A DNA stretch of 64,000 bases from Anaerococcus murdochii (GTDB taxonomy: Bacteria; Bacillota; Clostridia; Tissierellales; Peptoniphilaceae): NCBI RefSeq assembly GCF_019957155.1, contig NZ_JAIPME010000002.1, forward strand, positions 806,001 through 870,000. The letters are read 5' to 3'. This document shows positions 9,422-19,969 of the stretch, piece after piece; the first letter of the stretch is position 1; each line of letters starts with the position of its first letter. The notes beneath the pieces were generated by a model, which searched no databases, was not told the origin of the DNA, and saw only the letters and a program-made list of their open reading frames with translations. The position numbers were made by a program, and so were the translations under genes.

Positions 9422-9508
9422 GTGAACAAAAACGATAAAAAGAAAACACAAACAAACATCAATTTCAATTAAGTTTTGAGAATAAAAAGAAAAACCATTT
9501 GAAATTGG
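9422..9508 (+). promoter_or_regulatory. lac leader: candidate LacR operators and stem
   Basis: An A/C-rich stretch with AACAAAAAC (9425-9433) and ACAAACAT (9452-9459), both repeated in the kinase leader at 8422-8430 and 8429-8436. Such TTTGTTT-like repeats fit DeoR-family operators. An inverted repeat CAATTTCAA (9460-9468) / TTGAAATTG (9499-9507) could fold in the RNA. LacR is encoded in this operon. Binding is inferred. Confidence 0.45.
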
Positions 9509-9558
9509 CTTAGATTTCTTGTTTGAAAAGCTGTGCGTAAAAAATATAAGGAGGCAGT

Positions 9559-10011
9559 ATGAAAGTATTTCTAGCATCCGATATGGATGGTAAAGGGCTA
9601 AAAGATGCCCTAGTTGAAGAAGTAAAGAGACTTGGCTACGACTATGAAGACCTCACAGAAGAAGGTTTTGACCTAGTTGATAGCTCCAAGGCCGTATGCC
9701 AAAAGCTACTTGAAGTTGATGGCATGTTAACATCAGGCTCTGATGACCAATCAGTAGGCGTGGTTATCGACAAGTACGGAGCAGGTTCTTACATGGCTTG
9801 TTCTAAACACAAGGGAATGATTGCCGCAGAAGTTAGCGAAGAAAGATCAGCCCTCATGACAAAAAGACACAACGGTGCAAGAATCCTAGTTATGGGCTCA
9901 GCCATAGTTGGCGAAGAACTTGCCAAATCATGCTTAAGATCATTCTTATCCCACGGTTATGACGGTGGTCGTCACCAAATAAGAATTGATATGCTAAACA
10001 AAATGCTTTAA
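9559..10011 (+). CDS. lacA: Galactose-6-phosphate isomerase subunit A
   Basis: With LacB, converts galactose-6-phosphate to tagatose-6-phosphate. The 150-residue protein of the RpiB/LacAB fold has the LacA-typical segments [20 protein letters not shown] and the C-terminus [14 protein letters not shown]. LacA proteins are usually about 142 residues. AAGGAGGC precedes the ATG. First gene of the operon; lacB follows after 11 bases. Confidence 0.93.
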   Translation: MKVFLASDMDGKGLKDALVEEVKRLGYDYEDLTEEGFDLVDSSKAVCQKLLEVDGMLTSGSDDQSVGVVIDKYGAGSYMACSKHKGMIAAEVSEERSALMTKRHNGARILVMGSAIVGEELAKSCLRSFLSHGYDGGRHQIRIDMLNKML

Positions 10012-10022
10012 GGAGGTCTTTT

Positions 10023-10553
10023 ATGAAAATAGCTTTAGGATGCGATCATATTGTAACAAGTCTTAAGATGCAGGTATCAGACCATCTTAAGAGTCTAGGC
10101 CACGAAGTTTACGACGTAGGATGCTACGATAACACCAGAACCCACTACCCAATCTACGGCAAAAGAGTCGGCGAACTTGTAGGCAGCGGTGAATGTGAAC
10201 TAGGAGTAGTGCTTTGCGGTACAGGAGTTGGAATAACAACAGCTGTAAACAAGGCTTTTGGAACCAGATGTGCCCTAGTAAGGGATGTAGAAACAGCAAG
10301 AGCAGCCAAAAGAGAATTAAATGCCAATGTAATAGGCTTTGGCGGAATGATTGTTGGAAAAGACTTGGCTCTTGAAATCGTAGATGGATTCCTAGAAACT
10401 CAATACGAGGAAAGCCCTGAAAGGGAAAAAATAATCGAAAAGATAATGGCAATCGAAGAATCCTATAAAGAGGATAAAGAAAAACAAGTTGCAAACCCAG
10501 AATTTTTCACAGAATTTATTGAAAAATGGGACAGAGGCGAATATCACGATTAA
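10023..10553 (+). CDS. lacB: Galactose-6-phosphate isomerase subunit B
   Basis: Partner of LacA. The 176-residue protein (typical LacB about 171) has the strongly LacB-like start [12 protein letters not shown], the segment [13 protein letters not shown], the RpiB-type catalytic loop VLCGTGVGI and NANVIGFGG. Strong ribosome binding site AGGAGG; 13 bases to lacF. Confidence 0.94.
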   Translation: MKIALGCDHIVTSLKMQVSDHLKSLGHEVYDVGCYDNTRTHYPIYGKRVGELVGSGECELGVVLCGTGVGITTAVNKAFGTRCALVRDVETARAAKRELNANVIGFGGMIVGKDLALEIVDGFLETQYEESPEREKIIEKIMAIEESYKEDKEKQVANPEFFTEFIEKWDRGEYHD

Positions 10554-10566
10554 TTAGGAGTAAAAA

Positions 10567-10893
10567 ATGACAAGCGAAAAGAATTTAACAAGACAAGAAA
10601 TTGGTATGATTGGTTTTGAAATCGTAGCCTACGCAGGAGATGCAAGAAGCTCTCTACTAGAAGCAATCAAATGTGCAAAAAAAGGTGAATTTGACAAAAT
10701 TGACGGCCTTGTAAGAGACGCTCAAGAAAACCTAAACATAGCCCACGCTAAGCAAACAGAGATGTTAGCCTTAGAGGCCCAAGGAAAAGATCTTGAAATT
10801 GGCTTTATCATGATTCACGCTCAAGACCACCTAATGACTACTATGCTCCTTAAGGATATTGTTTACGATATTTGTGAAATTTATAAAAAATAA
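10567..10893 (+). CDS. lacF: Lactose-specific PTS enzyme IIA
   Basis: Cytoplasmic phosphocarrier between HPr and the IIB domain of LacE. The 108-residue helical trimer subunit has phosphorylated His84 in IHAQDHLM. It lies between lacB and lacE, with 12 bases to each neighbour or nearly so. Confidence 0.93.
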   Translation: MTSEKNLTRQEIGMIGFEIVAYAGDARSSLLEAIKCAKKGEFDKIDGLVRDAQENLNIAHAKQTEMLALEAQGKDLEIGFIMIHAQDHLMTTMLLKDIVYDICEIYKK

Positions 10894-10905
10894 AAGAGGT
10901 AAAAA

Positions 10906-14036
<3,131 letters not shown>

Positions 14037-14058
14037 GACTTAACAAAAGCTTCGAGGA

Positions 14059-14820
14059 ATGGAAAAGCAAATGTTAAAAGAAGAAAGACAAAAAATAATT
14101 CTAGATAAGCTAAAAGAAAACGACATTATCCAGGTTTCTCAAATGACAGACCTTCTAGATGTTACTGACATGACTATTAGGCGTGATTTGAAGGAACTTG
14201 AGGATAGAAATCTCCTCGTGAGGATTCACGGAGGAGCCAGCAAAATCGAAAAGGCCCGTCCAAGGGAGTTTTCAAACGAAGAAAAACTCCTCCAAAACAA
14301 GGACCTAAAGATAGAAATTGCTAAGAAAATCAATGAAATCATGGCCCCTGACCAAAATATTTTCTTGGGTGCAGGGTCTACTATAGAATATGTTAGCGAA
14401 TTTATTGGAGAAAAGAAACTCAATATTTTCACCAATTCACTCTACCTTTTTAGGAAGTTAGTCTTTCTTGATAATGTGAATATTAAGCTAATTGGAGGGG
14501 AATTTAGGAGGGTGACAGGGGCCTTTGTTGGTCCCCTAAGCCTTGATCTTGTTGCAAAGATGAGGTTTAACCAGGCCTTTATTGGTGTAAACGGTATTAA
14601 TAAAGGCAAGGCCTACACCTACAGCCCAGAAGAAGGAATTTTGCAGAAGATGATTTTGGATAATTCCTTTGATAGGTACTTGGTAGCAGACTCCTCCAAG
14701 CTTGGCTATGAAGACTTGTATCATTTTTATAATATAGAAGATGCAAGATTTATTACAGATTCTAAAATAAGTCCGGACCAATCCAGTGAGATTGAAAAAT
14801 ATACGGAAATAATTAGATAA
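14059..14820 (+). CDS. lacR: Lactose operon repressor, DeoR family
   Basis: Probable repressor responding to tagatose-6-phosphate. The N-terminal winged helix (about residues 5-60) contains DMTIRRDLKELE, and a DeoR sensor domain with LGAGSTIEYV follows. Length 253 is standard. Start choice is open: the ATG at 14059 is only 1 base from GAGG, while the ATG at 14071 (protein MLKEERQK) lies 13 bases from it and gives the usual DeoR N-terminus. It sits inside the operon, between lacG and lacC, instead of at the front as in staphylococci. Confidence 0.85.
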   Translation: MEKQMLKEERQKIILDKLKENDIIQVSQMTDLLDVTDMTIRRDLKELEDRNLLVRIHGGASKIEKARPREFSNEEKLLQNKDLKIEIAKKINEIMAPDQNIFLGAGSTIEYVSEFIGEKKLNIFTNSLYLFRKLVFLDNVNIKLIGGEFRRVTGAFVGPLSLDLVAKMRFNQAFIGVNGINKGKAYTYSPEEGILQKMILDNSFDRYLVADSSKLGYEDLYHFYNIEDARFITDSKISPDQSSEIEKYTEIIR

Positions 14821-14835
14821 AATTAAAAAAAGCCT

Positions 14836-14855
14836 TATAATAATGGTAGTGACCA
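14836..14855 (+). promoter_or_regulatory. Candidate lacC promoter and TGGTNNNNACCA operator
   Basis: A -10 like TATAAT (14836-14841; -35 is poor) runs straight into the palindrome TGGTAGTGACCA (14844-14855, extended to 16 bases as AATGGT/ACCATT). The form TGGT-N4-ACCA is that of GntR/HutC-type operators such as NagR sites. A related TGGTAATTACCA lies upstream of nagA at 18370. Confidence 0.45.
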
Positions 14856-14877
14856 TTTAATATATAAAGGAGAAAAA

Positions 14878-15804
14878 ATGATATTAACTATTACAGCGAA
14901 TCCTTCTGTAGATATGTCCTACCAGCTTGATAAGCTTAATATAGACGGTGTCATAAGGACTGATAAGGTTATCAAACACGCAGGAGGTAAGGGTATCCAT
15001 GTTGGTTATGTCCTTCATGATTTGGGTGCAGATGTTGTCCACTCAGGTTTTGTCGGAGGCAAGCTTGGTGAATTTATAGAAGAAGGTCTCGAACAAAGAG
15101 GTCAAAAATCAAAATTCATTAAGATAAAAGAGCCAACTAGAAATTGTCTTGCAATCCTTCACGAGGGAAAACAGACAGAAATCCTTGAGGCAGGTCCAAC
15201 TATTAGCCAGGCTGAAAGAGAAGAATTTATAAGGAAACTCGACGATATAAGCGCAGGTTGCTCTGTAATTTCTATGTCAGGGTCCCTACCAAAGGGTCTT
15301 GATTCAAGTTTTTATGAAGAAATCATAGCCTACGCAAAAAGGCATGGCATCTTTGTTGCTGTCGATACATCTGGACAGACCTTAAAAGATGTCGTAAATG
15401 CTAAAATAAAACCAGATTTAATCAAGCCAAACGAAACAGAAGTGGCAGATTTGTTGGGCGAAGAAATCACCAAAGACAATATTAAAGACGCCCTAAAAAA
15501 ATCTCCTCTAAGCGAGATAGAATACGTAATTGTATCCCTTGGATCAGAGGGAGCAGTTGTTAAGGCGGGAGATAGGATCTTTAAGGCAAGCGTGCCAAGG
15601 GTTACCGCAGTAAATCCTGTTGGCAGTGGCGATTCATCCCTTGCAGGGGCAATCTTTGCCATTTCCAAGGATAAAAAACCTGAAGAAGTGATCAAAACAT
15701 CAATGACATGTGGACTTTTAAATGTTCTAACAGAAGAAATAGCCCATATAGAAATAGAAAAGTTTGATAAATACTACGAGCAAATCCTAGTGGAGGAAAT
15801 ATAA
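14878..15804 (+). CDS. lacC: Tagatose-6-phosphate kinase
   Basis: Phosphorylates tagatose-6-phosphate to the 1,6-bisphosphate. The 308-residue PfkB/ribokinase-family protein has the N-terminal TANPSVDMSYQL, the glycine pair motif KHAGGKGIHV and the C-terminal catalytic motif NPVGSGDSSLAGA (Asp base). Related 1-phosphofructokinases look alike, but lacD two bases downstream fixes the pathway. AAAGGAG precedes the ATG. Confidence 0.92.
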   Translation: MILTITANPSVDMSYQLDKLNIDGVIRTDKVIKHAGGKGIHVGYVLHDLGADVVHSGFVGGKLGEFIEEGLEQRGQKSKFIKIKEPTRNCLAILHEGKQTEILEAGPTISQAEREEFIRKLDDISAGCSVISMSGSLPKGLDSSFYEEIIAYAKRHGIFVAVDTSGQTLKDVVNAKIKPDLIKPNETEVADLLGEEITKDNIKDALKKSPLSEIEYVIVSLGSEGAVVKAGDRIFKASVPRVTAVNPVGSGDSSLAGAIFAISKDKKPEEVIKTSMTCGLLNVLTEEIAHIEIEKFDKYYEQILVEEI

Positions 15805-15806
15805 AA

Positions 15807-16790
15807 ATGAAAATATCAAAAGAAAAATTAGCAAACCTAAAAAAACTAGTAAATGAAGACGGTGCAATTGCAGCCCTTGCCATAGACCAAAGAGGCTCTA
15901 TGGAAAAAATGATGGAAAAAGCTAACCCAGACCTCAACAACGTTGAAGGAATCGGAGCCTACAAGGAATTAGTATCAAAAGAACTAACTCCATACGCATC
16001 ATCAATCCTACTTGACCCAATCTATGGAGAAAAAGGAATCAAAGCTAAAGATGAAAATGCAGGCCTAATCCTATCCTACGAACAAACTGGTTATGACGAA
16101 TACGACGAAGGAAGACTACCACGTCTAATCGACTTCATGAGCGTTCTAAGAGCTAAAGAAATGGGAGCAAATGCAATAAAAACCCTACTCTACTACGACT
16201 GTGATGATGAAGAAAAAACAAACGACATCAAAAAAGCTTGGGTAGAAAGAGTAGGCTATGAATGTGAAGGCCTAGGTCTACCACACTTCCTAGAAATCAT
16301 CACCTACGACAGAAACATGGACTCAGAAAAGAACGCTGAATACGCAAAAGTAAGACCACACAAAGTAAACACCGCCATGAAAGAATTCTCAAACCCAAGA
16401 TACAAAGTAGACGTATTAAAGGTAGAAACACCAACAAACATGAACTTTGTAGAAGGCCTAGGCAAAGATGAAGCGGTTTACACTAGAGAAGAAGCAATCA
16501 AACACTTCAAAGAACAATCTCTATCAACTGACCTCCCATACATCTTCCTATCAGGAGGAATCACAGCAAGCCTCTTCCAAGAAACACTAAAACTTGCCAA
16601 AGAAGCAGAAGCAAACTTCAACGGAGTTTTATGCGGAAGAGCAACATGGAAAGACTCAGTAGAAATCTTCGGCAAAGACCAAGCAGAAGCTAAAAAATGG
16701 CTAGAAACAACAGGCAAGGAAAACATCCAAACCCTAAACGAAGTCCTAAAACAAACAGCTCACTCTGTATTTGATAAGATAGAAGAATAA
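15807..16790 (+). CDS. lacD: Tagatose 1,6-bisphosphate aldolase
   Basis: Cleaves tagatose-1,6-bisphosphate to dihydroxyacetone phosphate and glyceraldehyde-3-phosphate. The 327-residue class I LacD-family barrel has the start KLVNEDGAIAALAIDQRGSM, the DVLKVETP lysine strand (Schiff-base region) and the phosphate-site segment FLSGGI. Last gene of the lac operon; a terminator follows. Codon use is noticeably rich in A-ending codons, suggesting high expression. Confidence 0.94.
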   Translation: MKISKEKLANLKKLVNEDGAIAALAIDQRGSMEKMMEKANPDLNNVEGIGAYKELVSKELTPYASSILLDPIYGEKGIKAKDENAGLILSYEQTGYDEYDEGRLPRLIDFMSVLRAKEMGANAIKTLLYYDCDDEEKTNDIKKAWVERVGYECEGLGLPHFLEIITYDRNMDSEKNAEYAKVRPHKVNTAMKEFSNPRYKVDVLKVETPTNMNFVEGLGKDEAVYTREEAIKHFKEQSLSTDLPYIFLSGGITASLFQETLKLAKEAEANFNGVLCGRATWKDSVEIFGKDQAEAKKWLETTGKENIQTLNEVLKQTAHSVFDKIEE

Positions 16791-16800
16791 TAAGGCGAAA

Positions 16801-16826
16801 AGCTCTGGGAAACCAGGGCTTTTTTT
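16801..16826 (+). terminator. Terminator of lac operon
   Basis: Arms AGCTCTGG / CCAGGGCT (one G-U pair) around GAAA, then seven T. Confidence 0.88.
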
Positions 16827-16922
16827 AGTAAAATTTAGATTAATCTATAAAATAAAAAACAAAAAAGGTATTATGATAAAGACAAGCAGAAATAATAAAT
16901 GAACCTATAAGGAGACACCTAT

Positions 16923-17063
16923 ATGTTTAATAACCTAGAAGACATCCTAAGAGACCTATCCCAGGGCCTTTTCCTTCTATCAATTCCTGTAAATATCTTG
17001 TATTTTTCTTTGAACAAGCTTGATAAAAAACTTGATCAAAAACTAGGAGATAAAAATGACTAG
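16923..17063 (+). CDS. Tiny membrane peptide 1 (46 aa)
   Basis: An unrecognised 46-residue peptide. It starts at the ATG at 16923, 8 bases after AAGGAG, and has one hydrophobic segment (about residues 15-30, LFLLSIPVNILYFSL) followed by a charged tail with heptad-like KLDKKLDQKL. It overlaps the next small frame by 8 bases (ATGACTAG). A possible -10 (TATTAT or TATGAT) lies at about 16871-16877. It may be a membrane stress or type I toxin-like peptide, or a protein-complex subunit. No function is assigned. Confidence 0.5.
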   Translation: MFNNLEDILRDLSQGLFLLSIPVNILYFSLNKLDKKLDQKLGDKND

Positions 17064-17178
17064 GGAAGAAATTTTATACACCTTTTTGTTATTGGCTTGG
17101 GGAATAATCCTAGTAGTTGGAATAGTAAGGGTGAAGAGATTATTAAAATCAATAAATGATAAGATTGATAAGCTTTAA
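17056..17178 (+). CDS. Tiny membrane peptide 2 (40 aa)
   Basis: An unrecognised 40-residue peptide overlapping the previous frame by 8 bases, with its own AGGAG 6 bases upstream. It has a hydrophobic helix (about residues 6-24, LYTFLLLAWGIILVVGIV) followed by a basic/charged tail VKRLLKSINDKIDKL. The tandem layout, matched topology and translational overlap suggest the two peptides are made together and may act as a pair. Confidence 0.5.
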   Translation: MTREEILYTFLLLAWGIILVVGIVRVKRLLKSINDKIDKL

Positions 17179-17310
17179 TTAGGAAAACAAGGATAATTTC
17201 AAGAAAACGGGTATATATTTATTGGCAAGTATTAGTTAAAATTATGGCCAAAGCTAAAAAAGTATAACTTACACAATTATTCGAATGCGAGAGGAGAAAG
17301 AAAAATTCCT

Positions 17311-17883
17311 ATGGAAGAAAAGGAAATAATAGAAAAATTAAAGGTGGATCCTAGAAATAAAGCATATACAGACAGGGGAATTGGTCCGATTTTTCAATTT
17401 AATAGGAATTCTAAAATTTTGATAATTGGACAAGCTCCTGGGAAAAGGGTTGAAGAAACTGGTATTTTATTCAATGACAAGAGTGGGGAAAATCTTGTCA
17501 AATGGCTTGGTATATCGGAAGATGCCCTCCATAGTGAATATTTTTCTATAATTCCAATGGATTTTTATTATCCCGGCAAGGGAAAATCAGGCGATAAGGC
17601 ACCTAGATCTTTTATTGCAAAAGAATACCACCCCTTATTATTAGATGAATTAAAGAATGTTAGGCTAAGAATTTTGATAGGAGCCTATGCCCAAAAGTTT
17701 TATTTTAAGGATAAATTTAAGAAAAACCTAACCGAAACTGTAAAATCCTATGAAGACTTTCTGCCAGAATATTTTCCCCTAGTCCATCCAAGCCCCTTGA
17801 ATAACAGATGGATGGCTAAGAATAAGTTTTTTGAGAAAGAAGTTTTGCCAAAATTGAAAGAAATTGTTGGAGAAATTTTATAA
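17311..17883 (+). CDS. Uracil-DNA glycosylase superfamily protein
   Basis: A 190-residue protein of the UDG fold. Motif 1 is ILIIGQAPGKR (the GQAPG water-activating loop of family 4-like and TDG-like members), and the C-terminal motif is LVHPSPLNNRWM (the HPSP loop). FNDKSGENLVKWLG fits the helix after motif 1. It probably excises uracil or a related base, or has a related nucleic-acid role; the family includes members without known activity. The nearest ribosome binding site (GAGAGGAG) is about 14 bases from the ATG, rather far, so the start is less certain. Confidence 0.75.
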   Translation: MEEKEIIEKLKVDPRNKAYTDRGIGPIFQFNRNSKILIIGQAPGKRVEETGILFNDKSGENLVKWLGISEDALHSEYFSIIPMDFYYPGKGKSGDKAPRSFIAKEYHPLLLDELKNVRLRILIGAYAQKFYFKDKFKKNLTETVKSYEDFLPEYFPLVHPSPLNNRWMAKNKFFEKEVLPKLKEIVGEIL

Positions 17884-17921
17884 TACAAGATAAAATTGAT
17901 ATTTATAGAAAGGAAGATATA

Positions 17922-18209
17922 ATGAAAAAAATCAGCGCAAATATTTTAGAAGGTAAATTTGAACATTTGGTAGACGAAGAAAACTTGCAGATTACACATC
18001 TACAGATAAAAAAGGGCGAGGAGGTCCCAAGCCATAAGTCAGATAAAAATGTAGTAGTTGTAATTTACAAGGGAAAAGTAAATTTCACTGGAGAAAATGG
18101 GAAAGAGATAATTATCCCAGGGGACATAATTACTATGGATCCTGATGAAATGCACTCCCTAGAGGCCCTTGAAGATAGTGATTTGATGGTTATTAAGGCT
18201 AGGATATAG
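17922..18209 (+). CDS. Small cupin-domain protein
   Basis: A 95-residue single-domain cupin. The first motif is reduced (GEEVPSHKSDKNVVVVIYKG, one His), and the second is PGDIITMDPDEMHSLEAL with His. No ligand can be assigned. AAGGAAG precedes the ATG. A terminator at 18259-18290 closes the unit. Confidence 0.75.
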   Translation: MKKISANILEGKFEHLVDEENLQITHLQIKKGEEVPSHKSDKNVVVVIYKGKVNFTGENGKEIIIPGDIITMDPDEMHSLEALEDSDLMVIKARI

Positions 18210-18258
18210 ATGTTGAGACTTTAGGTTAATAATTATATAGTTTTAGCTTATTAGGTAT

Positions 18259-18290
18259 AAAGAGAGGGGCCATTGACTCGTCTCTTTTTT
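18259..18290 (+). terminator. Terminator after cupin gene
   Basis: Arms AAAGAGA / TCTCTTT around a partly paired 15-base loop, followed by a T-run. Confidence 0.7.
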
Positions 18291-18369
18291 GCTTTCATGT
18301 TTATTTACAAAATTAAAGATGATTAATTTTACCAAGCAATGAAAAGGTAAAAATTTTTTTAAAAATTAA

Positions 18370-18381
18370 TGGTAATTACCA
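18370..18381. promoter_or_regulatory. TGGTAATTACCA operator upstream of nagA
   Basis: A perfect 12-base palindrome, extending to a 20-base near-palindrome with one mismatch, in an AT-rich region with candidate -10 elements downstream. GntR-family NagR operators that control nag genes have the TGGT-N4-ACCA shape. A NagR gene is not in this window. The related site is at 14844-14855. Confidence 0.55.
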
Positions 18382-18434
18382 CTAAAAAAGGGTATTAATT
18401 TAATATAAGGTTTATTAAAAATTGGGGAGGATTT

Positions 18435-18632
18435 ATGGAGAGATTTAAGAAAATTATCATTATAATATACTATATTTGTCTTTTCATTGTTGCCTCTAAT
18501 GCCTTGGCTACTAGAGACAACCTGCTGATTAGACTGTTGGCGGCCATAGTTTTGGTTGTAAGCCTTAGCAAAATTTTTAAAAAGGAAACGTGGACAAGTT
18601 TATTTGCTATTGATGCAAACAAGATTAGTTAG
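18435..18632 (+). CDS. Small membrane protein (65 aa)
   Basis: An unrecognised 65-residue protein with two hydrophobic helices (about 6-24 and 32-48) and a basic start MERFKK. It has a very good ribosome binding site (GGGGAGG, 6-7 bases before ATG). It lies between the TGGTAATTACCA palindrome and nagA (30-base gap), so it is likely cotranscribed with nagA. Confidence 0.6.
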   Translation: MERFKKIIIIIYYICLFIVASNALATRDNLLIRLLAAIVLVVSLSKIFKKETWTSLFAIDANKIS

Positions 18633-18662
18633 ATATGCGACTATATATTAAAAGGAGGATTT

Positions 18663-19793
18663 ATGTTTTACAAGGCTGATTATTTTGTTTTAGAAGACGC
18701 TATGCTTGAAGATTATTATATGGAAGTTGAAGACGGGGTCATTGTTGGTTTTTCCAAAAATGAACCGGGCGACTATGAGTATTTGGGAGAGATTGTGGCT
18801 CCTGGTCTTGTCGATACCCACATCCATGGTTACCACGGCAAGGATATTATGAATGCCGAAGAAGGGGCATTAAATGTGATTTCTAAGGGACTTTTGGAGT
18901 GCGGAGTTACTAGCTTTTTACCAACCACTCTTACAGATTCTAAAGAAAAGACAGACGCTGCCCTCAAGAGAGTTGGTGCAGAATACAAGGATGTAGAAGG
19001 GGCCAAGGTAAGGGGAGTTTTCCTTGAAGGACCATTTTTCACTGAGAAATACAAGGGCGCCCAAAATCCTGCCTACATGTCAGATCCAAAAATCGATTAT
19101 TTAAAGGAATGGATTGAACTTTCAGATGGTTTGGTAAATAAAATCGCCATCGCTCCTGAAAGGGAAGGTGCAGAAGACTTTATTAGAAAGGCCAATGCAA
19201 TGGGTGTTAGAGTTGCTCTCGGCCATTCTGATGCGACCTTCGACCAAGCTGTGGCTGCTGTTGATGCTGGGGCAAATATTTTTGTTCACACCTACAACGG
19301 CATGAGCGGTCTCCACCACAGAGAACCTGGCATGGTTGGTGCTGCTATGTCTACAGATGCTATTTCTGAGCTAATTTGTGACGGCCACCACGTAAATCCA
19401 AATGCAGCAAATATCCTAATGAACGCCAAGGGAAGGGACAAGATTGCCCTAATTACCGATTGCATGAGCGCTGGCGGCATGGCTGATGGGGACTATATGC
19501 TAGGAGATTTCCCTGTTAGGGTTGAGGGCGGCACAGCTAGGCTTAAGGATGGCGGCTCTCTTGCAGGTTCCATCCTTAAATTAAAGGAAGCTGTTAAAAA
19601 CGTGATTGATTGGGAAATTGCTGATATTTTTGAAGCCATTCAAATGGCAAGCCTTGTGCCAGCCAAGTCTGTTGGCATAGATGATGTTTGTGGCAAGCTT
19701 AAGGAAGGCTACTCTGCTGACTTTATAGTTCTTGATTATGATATGAACCTAGAAAAAACATTTTTAAATGGCAAATTAGTTTATAGCAAATAA
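18663..19793 (+). CDS. nagA: N-acetylglucosamine-6-phosphate deacetylase
   Basis: Removes the acetyl group from GlcNAc-6-phosphate, giving glucosamine-6-phosphate. The 376-residue amidohydrolase-fold protein has metal-site DTHIHGYHG (His53/His55), GPFFTEKYKGAQNPAYM, ALGHSDATFDQA, HTYNGMSGLHHREPGMVGA and the catalytic Asp in ITDCMSAGG, all in order. AAAGGAGG precedes the ATG; a terminator follows. It would process GlcNAc-6-phosphate from the proposed GlcNAc-asparagine pathway at 51266-61336. Confidence 0.93.
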   Translation: MFYKADYFVLEDAMLEDYYMEVEDGVIVGFSKNEPGDYEYLGEIVAPGLVDTHIHGYHGKDIMNAEEGALNVISKGLLECGVTSFLPTTLTDSKEKTDAALKRVGAEYKDVEGAKVRGVFLEGPFFTEKYKGAQNPAYMSDPKIDYLKEWIELSDGLVNKIAIAPEREGAEDFIRKANAMGVRVALGHSDATFDQAVAAVDAGANIFVHTYNGMSGLHHREPGMVGAAMSTDAISELICDGHHVNPNAANILMNAKGRDKIALITDCMSAGGMADGDYMLGDFPVRVEGGTARLKDGGSLAGSILKLKEAVKNVIDWEIADIFEAIQMASLVPAKSVGIDDVCGKLKEGYSADFIVLDYDMNLEKTFLNGKLVYSK

Positions 19794-19805
19794 TATAAAA
19801 TATTT

Positions 19806-19834
19806 AAAGCTTCTCAGAAATGAGGAGCTTTTTT
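19806..19834 (+). terminator. Terminator after nagA
   Basis: Arms AAAGCTTCTCA / TGAGGAGCTTT (one G-U) with a GAAA loop and a T-run. Confidence 0.85.
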
Positions 19835-19840
19835 ATGTAG

Positions 19841-19859
19841 GATAATGATAATCGTTATT
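19841..19859. promoter_or_regulatory. Fur box
   Basis: Matches the classical 19-base Fur consensus (GATAATGATAATCATTATC) at 17 of 19 positions; it differs only at positions 14 and 19. It covers the first two bases of the -35 element of the promoter at 19858, a classical repression position. Iron-dependent repression is inferred. Confidence 0.8.
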
Positions 19860-19886
19860 GACAATCTTTTGAATTTTTATTATAAT
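19858..19886 (+). promoter_or_regulatory. Consensus promoter of surface-protein gene
   Basis: TTGACA (19858-19863), exactly 17 bases, TATAAT (19881-19886): both hexamers perfect. The leader to the ATG is about 77 bases. Confidence 0.85.
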
Positions 19887-19969
19887 TATAAGGGTTAATT
19901 AAATAAATAACTAACTAACAATAAGCTTTAAATAGCTTAGGATAATTATTATATAAATTTGGAGGAATT

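Noticed and set aside
9965..9976. TGGTCGTCACCA palindrome similar to the NagR-like boxes
   Set aside because: Inside lacA coding sequence at the conserved GGRHQ motif, so explained by protein conservation.
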